Source of the DNA: JAWWPY01 sp964412845
Lineage (GTDB): Bacteria > Actinomycetota > Actinomycetes > Streptosporangiales > Streptosporangiaceae
Reading direction: 5' to 3'
NCBI GenBank assembly: GCA_964412845.1
Contig: CAYPQM010000067.1
Location: forward strand, 1-35,189
DNA: 35,189 nt
Every line of letters begins with the position of its first letter. Position 1 is the stretch's first letter. This document shows positions 32,554 through 35,189 of the stretch, one piece after another. The notes beneath the pieces are model-generated. The model saw only the letters and a program-made list of their open reading frames with translations, did no database searches and was not told the DNA's origin. Both the position numbers and the translations under genes were made by a program.

Positions 32554-32565
32554 GAGCCGGCACGC

Positions 32566-32639
32566 GCGCCGCTAGCTCAACTGGTTAGAGCAGCAGACTC
32601 TTAATCTGCGGGTTCGGGGTTCGAGTCCCTGGCGGCGCA
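32566..32639 (+). tRNA. tRNA-Lys (CTT)
   Basis: Acceptor GCGCCGC (32566-32572) pairs perfectly with GCGGCGC (32632-32638). TAGCTCAACTGGTTAGAGC forms the D-arm, anticodon loop ACTCTTAAT gives CTT, and GGTTCGAGTCC forms the T-arm. Discriminator is A, and CCA is not encoded. tRNA genes are common integration points, and the accessory genes lie on both sides. Confidence 0.96.
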
Positions 32640-32682
32640 CCCGTCGTTTTTGTATTACTTCGCCTGATGGCTGACGTCGGGC

Positions 32683-32738
32683 CTCCGGTTGATGGGCGAC
32701 AGTGTTCCGGCTGATCGCTGAGGTTGTTCCGGCTGATC
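32683..32738. repeat. 22-bp direct repeats beside tRNA-Lys
   Basis: CTCCGGTTGAT, TTCCGGCTGAT and TTCCGGCTGATC occur in phase at about 32683, 32705 and 32727, a 22-bp period (two helical turns). The last two share TGTTCCGGCTGATC. They lie between the tRNA-Lys 3' end and the frameshifted LuxR-type gene. Confidence 0.65.
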
Positions 32739-32764
32739 CTTGCCACTCCTTCCATGAGGGAGCT

Positions 32765-33052
32765 TCAAGGGACCCCGGTAAGGCCGTGGATCCGATCCGC
32801 CCCGCCTCGAACTCGCCCGCCAGGCCGTGCTCGATGGCGTACCGGACCAGTTCGACCCGGTTGAGCAACTGAAGTTCGCCCAGCGTGTTCTGCATGTGGT
32901 TCTGCACCGTGCGGTGGGACAGGACGAGCCGGGCCGCGATCTGCCCGTGCGACAGGCCGGCGGCGACCATCAGTCAGGATCTCGGTCTCGCGTCCGGATG
33001 GCCGCGGCACGCCGCTGGCCGCCAGTTCACTGATCGACACACGGCCGCCCAT
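32765..33052 (-). pseudogene. LuxR/GerE-type regulator broken by a +1 frameshift
   Basis: The first frame from ATG 33052 gives MGGRVSISELAASGVPRPSG followed by RETEILT. From about 32970 the homology continues in another frame as MVAAGLSHGQIAARLVLSHRTVQNHMQNTLGELQLLNRVELVRYAIEHG. Joining them restores one GerE helix-turn-helix with normal spacing if a single G in CTGACTGATGG (reverse strand) is removed. No receiver domain is present. The second frame runs on, without a stop, into the antisense of tRNA-Lys, so the true 3' end is unclear. It is divergent from the RiPP precursor and could be, or have been, its regulator. A sequencing error is possible. Confidence 0.65.
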
Positions 33053-33066
33053 GCCTGGCGCAAGGG

Positions 33067-33099
33067 GGCGCCAGCGCGACGCCAGAGAGACGCCAGAGC
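33067..33099. promoter_or_regulatory. Three tandem 11-bp direct repeats upstream of the RiPP precursor
   Basis: GGCGCCAGCGC, GACGCCAGAGA and GACGCCAGAGC follow each other without gaps at 33067, 33078 and 33089. They lie in the divergent gap between the LuxR-type gene and the precursor gene. Exact 11-bp tandem half-sites are typical of activator sites in antibiotic clusters (SARP-like or OmpR-like). Confidence 0.65.
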
Positions 33100-33182
33100 T
33101 TGCGAGCAGGATAGGCCAATAGGACTCGGCACCGCACGCGGCTCCCTAGCCGCGGCAATGGATGACCTGGAAGGGAGTCGAT

Positions 33183-33410
33183 GTGGAAACCCAGACCGTA
33201 CTGGACATGGAATCGGTCGACGTCACGGCCGGAACGTGGGAGGACCTCAAGCGAGAGGTGCTGGCCGACGACCCAGAGGCGGTCGCGCCGTTGTTCGTTG
33301 GCGACAGCCGGAAGGCAGGCATCTTCCTCTGCGGCGGATGCGCCGGCTGTATCTGCGATGGCTGCATCTCCTGTGACTGCAGCAGCGGGAACTACATGTG
33401 CTGCGAGTAA
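33183..33410 (+). CDS. Cys-rich RiPP precursor peptide (azole/azoline type)
   Basis: The 75-residue product has an acidic leader (ETQTVLDMESVDV, GTWEDLKREVLADDPEAV) and a core beginning near residue 45. Nine Cys are at 50, 53, 56, 58, 61, 64, 66, 73 and 74, plus three Ser. Residues 50-57 (CGGCAGCI) and 58-65 (CDGCISCD) form an 8-residue repeat CxxCxxCx, followed by CSSGNYMCCE. GTG 33183 has GGAAGGGAG 5 nt upstream; ATG 33162 is in frame but without a site. The following gene is a YcaO cyclodehydratase, so Cys and Ser are likely turned into thiazol(in)es and oxazol(in)es. No known product family is recognised. An unrelated metal-binding peptide is the main alternative. Confidence 0.85.
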   Translation: METQTVLDMESVDVTAGTWEDLKREVLADDPEAVAPLFVGDSRKAGIFLCGGCAGCICDGCISCDCSSGNYMCCE

Positions 33411-33470
33411 GACTCAAGTCCTGGCAACCGGAATGAGGAGCCTTGTCTCTTTCAGTGGGTTCTGCGGGCA

Positions 33471-34814
33471 ATGGCGCCTCTCCGGCTGCCTGACCTGGGC
33501 CGGCCGCTCACAGGCGCCATGCCCGTGAGGGATGGCGGGCCATCGGCGCTGAGCAGCCTGGTATCACCCTTTGGGGTCATCCACCAGACCCTGACCATTC
33601 CGCCTCCCCGGGGACTCGCGATGCTCACCCGGGCCCGGGCGACGATCGGCACGACGGGGCAAGAAGATGACCGGGAAACCGTGGGGCTGGGGAGCTCGCT
33701 CGATGACCCGGTCACCGCCTCTACCGTGGCGCTGGCCGAAGCAGCCGAGAGATACGCGGGTAAGGCGCCCGGCTTGTCCGTGGCCTGCAGATTGGCCCGC
33801 GCGGCGGACCTGGATGGGGCGGTCGTCGACCTGGAGCGGCTGCCGCGCTGCAGTGCCAGCGAGTATGCGGCACCCGGCTGCCGCATCAGGCCGTTCGATG
33901 CCGACGCCACCATCCACTGGAGCCGCGGGATCGAGCTCGCTTCGGGCCTCCCTATGTGGGTGCCTTCCATCATGGCTGTTTACGGGCTGCGCAACCGGAC
34001 GCCTGGAGAACGCTTCTGGATCGGCATCTCCACGGGATATGCCGTCCACACCGACCCGCTTCTCGCCCTGTGCTCGGCGATCTGCGAAGTCGCCGAGCGG
34101 GACATCGTAGAAATTCTCTGGCAGCAACGGCTTCCGCTGCCGCCCGTGGACGCCCGTGAGCTCAATGCCAGCTGCCGTACGATGCTGCGCTGGGCCGAGG
34201 ACCATTTCATCAGGGTCGTTCTGTTCGACGCGACCACTGACATGGGCATACCTACCGCCTATTGCCTGCTGATCGCCGAGCATGACGCGAAGGCGAGGCA
34301 TATGGTTTCGTGCGCCACCGGAGTGACGCTGGGCGAGGCCGCTGAGAAGTGCGTGCGGGACGGGATCTCTTTCCGCGACCATTTCGGCGCAATGCCGGAG
34401 CCGGGCACGATCAAGATGGACCCGGGCGATTTCACCACCATCGCTGACGGCGCGCGCTACATGGGGCTGGCCGAGCACGCCCCGGCGTTCGACTTCCTCG
34501 TGGACGGCTACGAGGACCGGCGGCCTCAAGAACGGCCCGTGCTGCCGCAGAACCCTGAGGATCGGCTCCGCTCGCTGATCGACACCGCAACGGACAAGGG
34601 GATGCAGGCGATCGCCGTGGACCGCACGACCAGCGAGCTGGCTGCCGCCGGCCTGACAGCGGTATGCGTCGTCATCCCCGATCTTCAGCCCATGACGCTG
34701 AAGCCGCTGGTCCGGTTCCGCGCACACCCACGCTTGTACTCGGCACCCATCCTCATGGGCTACCGCGCGCTCCCTGAACCGGAACTCAACCCCTGGCCAC
34801 AGCCGTTCGCCTGA
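33471..34814 (+). CDS. YcaO-domain azoline-forming cyclodehydratase (TOMM D protein)
   Basis: The 447-residue protein has the YcaO ATP-binding segments: STVALAEAAERYAG (residues about 84-97), LLALCSAICEVAERDIVEILW (197-217), FDATTDMGIPTAYC and CATGVTLGEAAEKCVRDGI. It starts its domain with LVSPFGVI, as azoline-forming YcaO proteins do, and ends NPWPQPFA, a PxPxP-type C-terminus that lies in the active site in this class. It would activate peptide amides with ATP to cyclise Cys/Ser onto the backbone. ATG 33471 has no clear ribosome site; ATG 33519 (MPVRDGG) is a good alternative. It needs a leader-binding partner, which the next gene probably supplies. Confidence 0.9.
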   Translation: MAPLRLPDLGRPLTGAMPVRDGGPSALSSLVSPFGVIHQTLTIPPPRGLAMLTRARATIGTTGQEDDRETVGLGSSLDDPVTASTVALAEAAERYAGKAPGLSVACRLARAADLDGAVVDLERLPRCSASEYAAPGCRIRPFDADATIHWSRGIELASGLPMWVPSIMAVYGLRNRTPGERFWIGISTGYAVHTDPLLALCSAICEVAERDIVEILWQQRLPLPPVDARELNASCRTMLRWAEDHFIRVVLFDATTDMGIPTAYCLLIAEHDAKARHMVSCATGVTLGEAAEKCVRDGISFRDHFGAMPEPGTIKMDPGDFTTIADGARYMGLAEHAPAFDFLVDGYEDRRPQERPVLPQNPEDRLRSLIDTATDKGMQAIAVDRTTSELAAAGLTAVCVVIPDLQPMTLKPLVRFRAHPRLYSAPILMGYRALPEPELNPWPQPFA

Positions 34815-34826
34815 GAAAGGTCCCAA

Positions 34827-35189
34827 TGACAGAGGTACCGGATGGGCTGCTGGGCGAAAGCGTGGCCCTCCTCGGCCTCGGTGACTTCGGCGACCATGTT
34901 GCCGCGTTCCTGTGCGGTAATGCCCGGTGGCCGGTGGCTATGGCCGACAGCGTCGCCGGCGCGTTCGAGAAGGATTCACCGGCATTCATCGCCACCATGT
35001 GGCGGCCATGCCCTGCGACCTGCGAAGAAGCCGACGAGCTTGCTTTCCGCCACCAGCGGCCTTGGCTGCCGGTGGTGATGGACCATCCGCACGTCAGGGT
35101 GGGTCCGATGGTTGTGCCGGGTCAGGGTGCGTGTTTCGGGTGCTTCACGGCCCGGTGCGACCAGCATGACAGCCAGCCCGACATCACGG
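34827..35189 (+). CDS. E1-like TOMM partner protein (leader-binding / C-protein type), partial
   Basis: The frame is open from ATG 34827 to the window end (121 codons). AAAGG lies just upstream, and the gene begins 12 nt after the YcaO stop. It begins with a Rossmann-like ESVALLGLGDFGDHVAAFL (GxGxxG) and contains PWLPVVMDHPHVRVGPMVVPGQGACFGCFTARC with a CxxC pair (Cys103, Cys106). The GPxVxPGxxACFxCxxxR signature is characteristic of ThiF/E1-like cyclodehydratase partners in azole-peptide clusters, which bind the leader and present it to YcaO. The C-terminal part is outside the window, so whether it is an E1-like or an F-type variant cannot be decided. Confidence 0.85.

Noticed and set aside
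32572..32700. C-terminal protein tail ending RRQGLEPRTRRLRVCCSNQLS
   Set aside because: This is the translation of the antisense of tRNA-Lys, a well-known annotation artefact. The LuxR-type product is unlikely to extend into the tRNA.
33443..33493. Short 16-codon ORF (TTG start) before the YcaO gene with GAGGAG just upstream
   Set aside because: Spacing is only 2 nt, there is no Cys/Ser-rich core or leader similarity, and it overlaps the YcaO start. It is probably chance.

Overview
The window comes from a GC-rich actinomycete draft assembly. The signs are strong third-position GC bias, GTG/TTG starts, an XRE/ATP-binding regulator pair, a MocR-type regulator beside a PPOX gene, and an orn–tRNA-His block. 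I would guess Streptosporangiales or a relative, but the sequence alone does not fix the genus. Three runs of N mark assembly gaps: 15880-15979 and 32255-32354 (exactly 100 N each, probably placeholders) and 20104-20113 inside orn.

Left part (1-3416): a truncated XRE/DUF5753-like regulator is divergent from an RsbW-like ATP-binding protein, and their shared control region carries two GCACGTGC palindromes 25 bp apart. A 48-bp tandem repeat, a small membrane protein and a ROK-family repressor follow. Sugar operon (3716-12700): ROK kinase, family-5 binding lipoprotein, two permeases, two ATPases, a GH4 phospho-glycosidase and a BadF-type sugar kinase. Most junctions overlap or nearly touch. A 9+9 bp palindrome (3625-3647) sits over the probable promoter and is the likely ROK operator. 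The set suggests ABC import of an oligosaccharide followed by cytoplasmic phosphorylation and phospho-glycoside cleavage.

Middle (12706-28844): TrmH/SpoU methyltransferase, a solute-binding/VWA membrane protein, and a 70-bp hairpin repeat array in which both arms of the stem change together. Then come an APH-like kinase, a PdxR/MocR regulator divergent from a PPOX flavoprotein with PdxR-like sites between them, orn, tRNA-His, a methyltransferase, an LCP protein, a GerE-only regulator, a two-component system whose kinase has a roughly 100-residue insertion in its dimerisation hairpin, a possible deglycation pair (LMW-PTP plus fructosamine kinase), and a DAO-type flavoprotein.

Right part (28845-35189) looks like an accessory island. 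It holds a decayed sedolisin-type peptidase, structured inverted repeats, a large TIR-transmembrane-beta-propeller protein (possible immune or signalling NADase), tRNA-Lys with tandem repeats beside it, a frameshifted LuxR-type gene and the start of a RiPP cluster. The cluster shows a Cys-rich precursor (33183-33410) with an 8-residue CxxCxxCx repeat, a YcaO cyclodehydratase ending in a PxPxP-type motif, and the start of an E1-like partner protein cut by the window edge. The RiPP locus and the TIR protein are the most promising candidates for undescribed biology.
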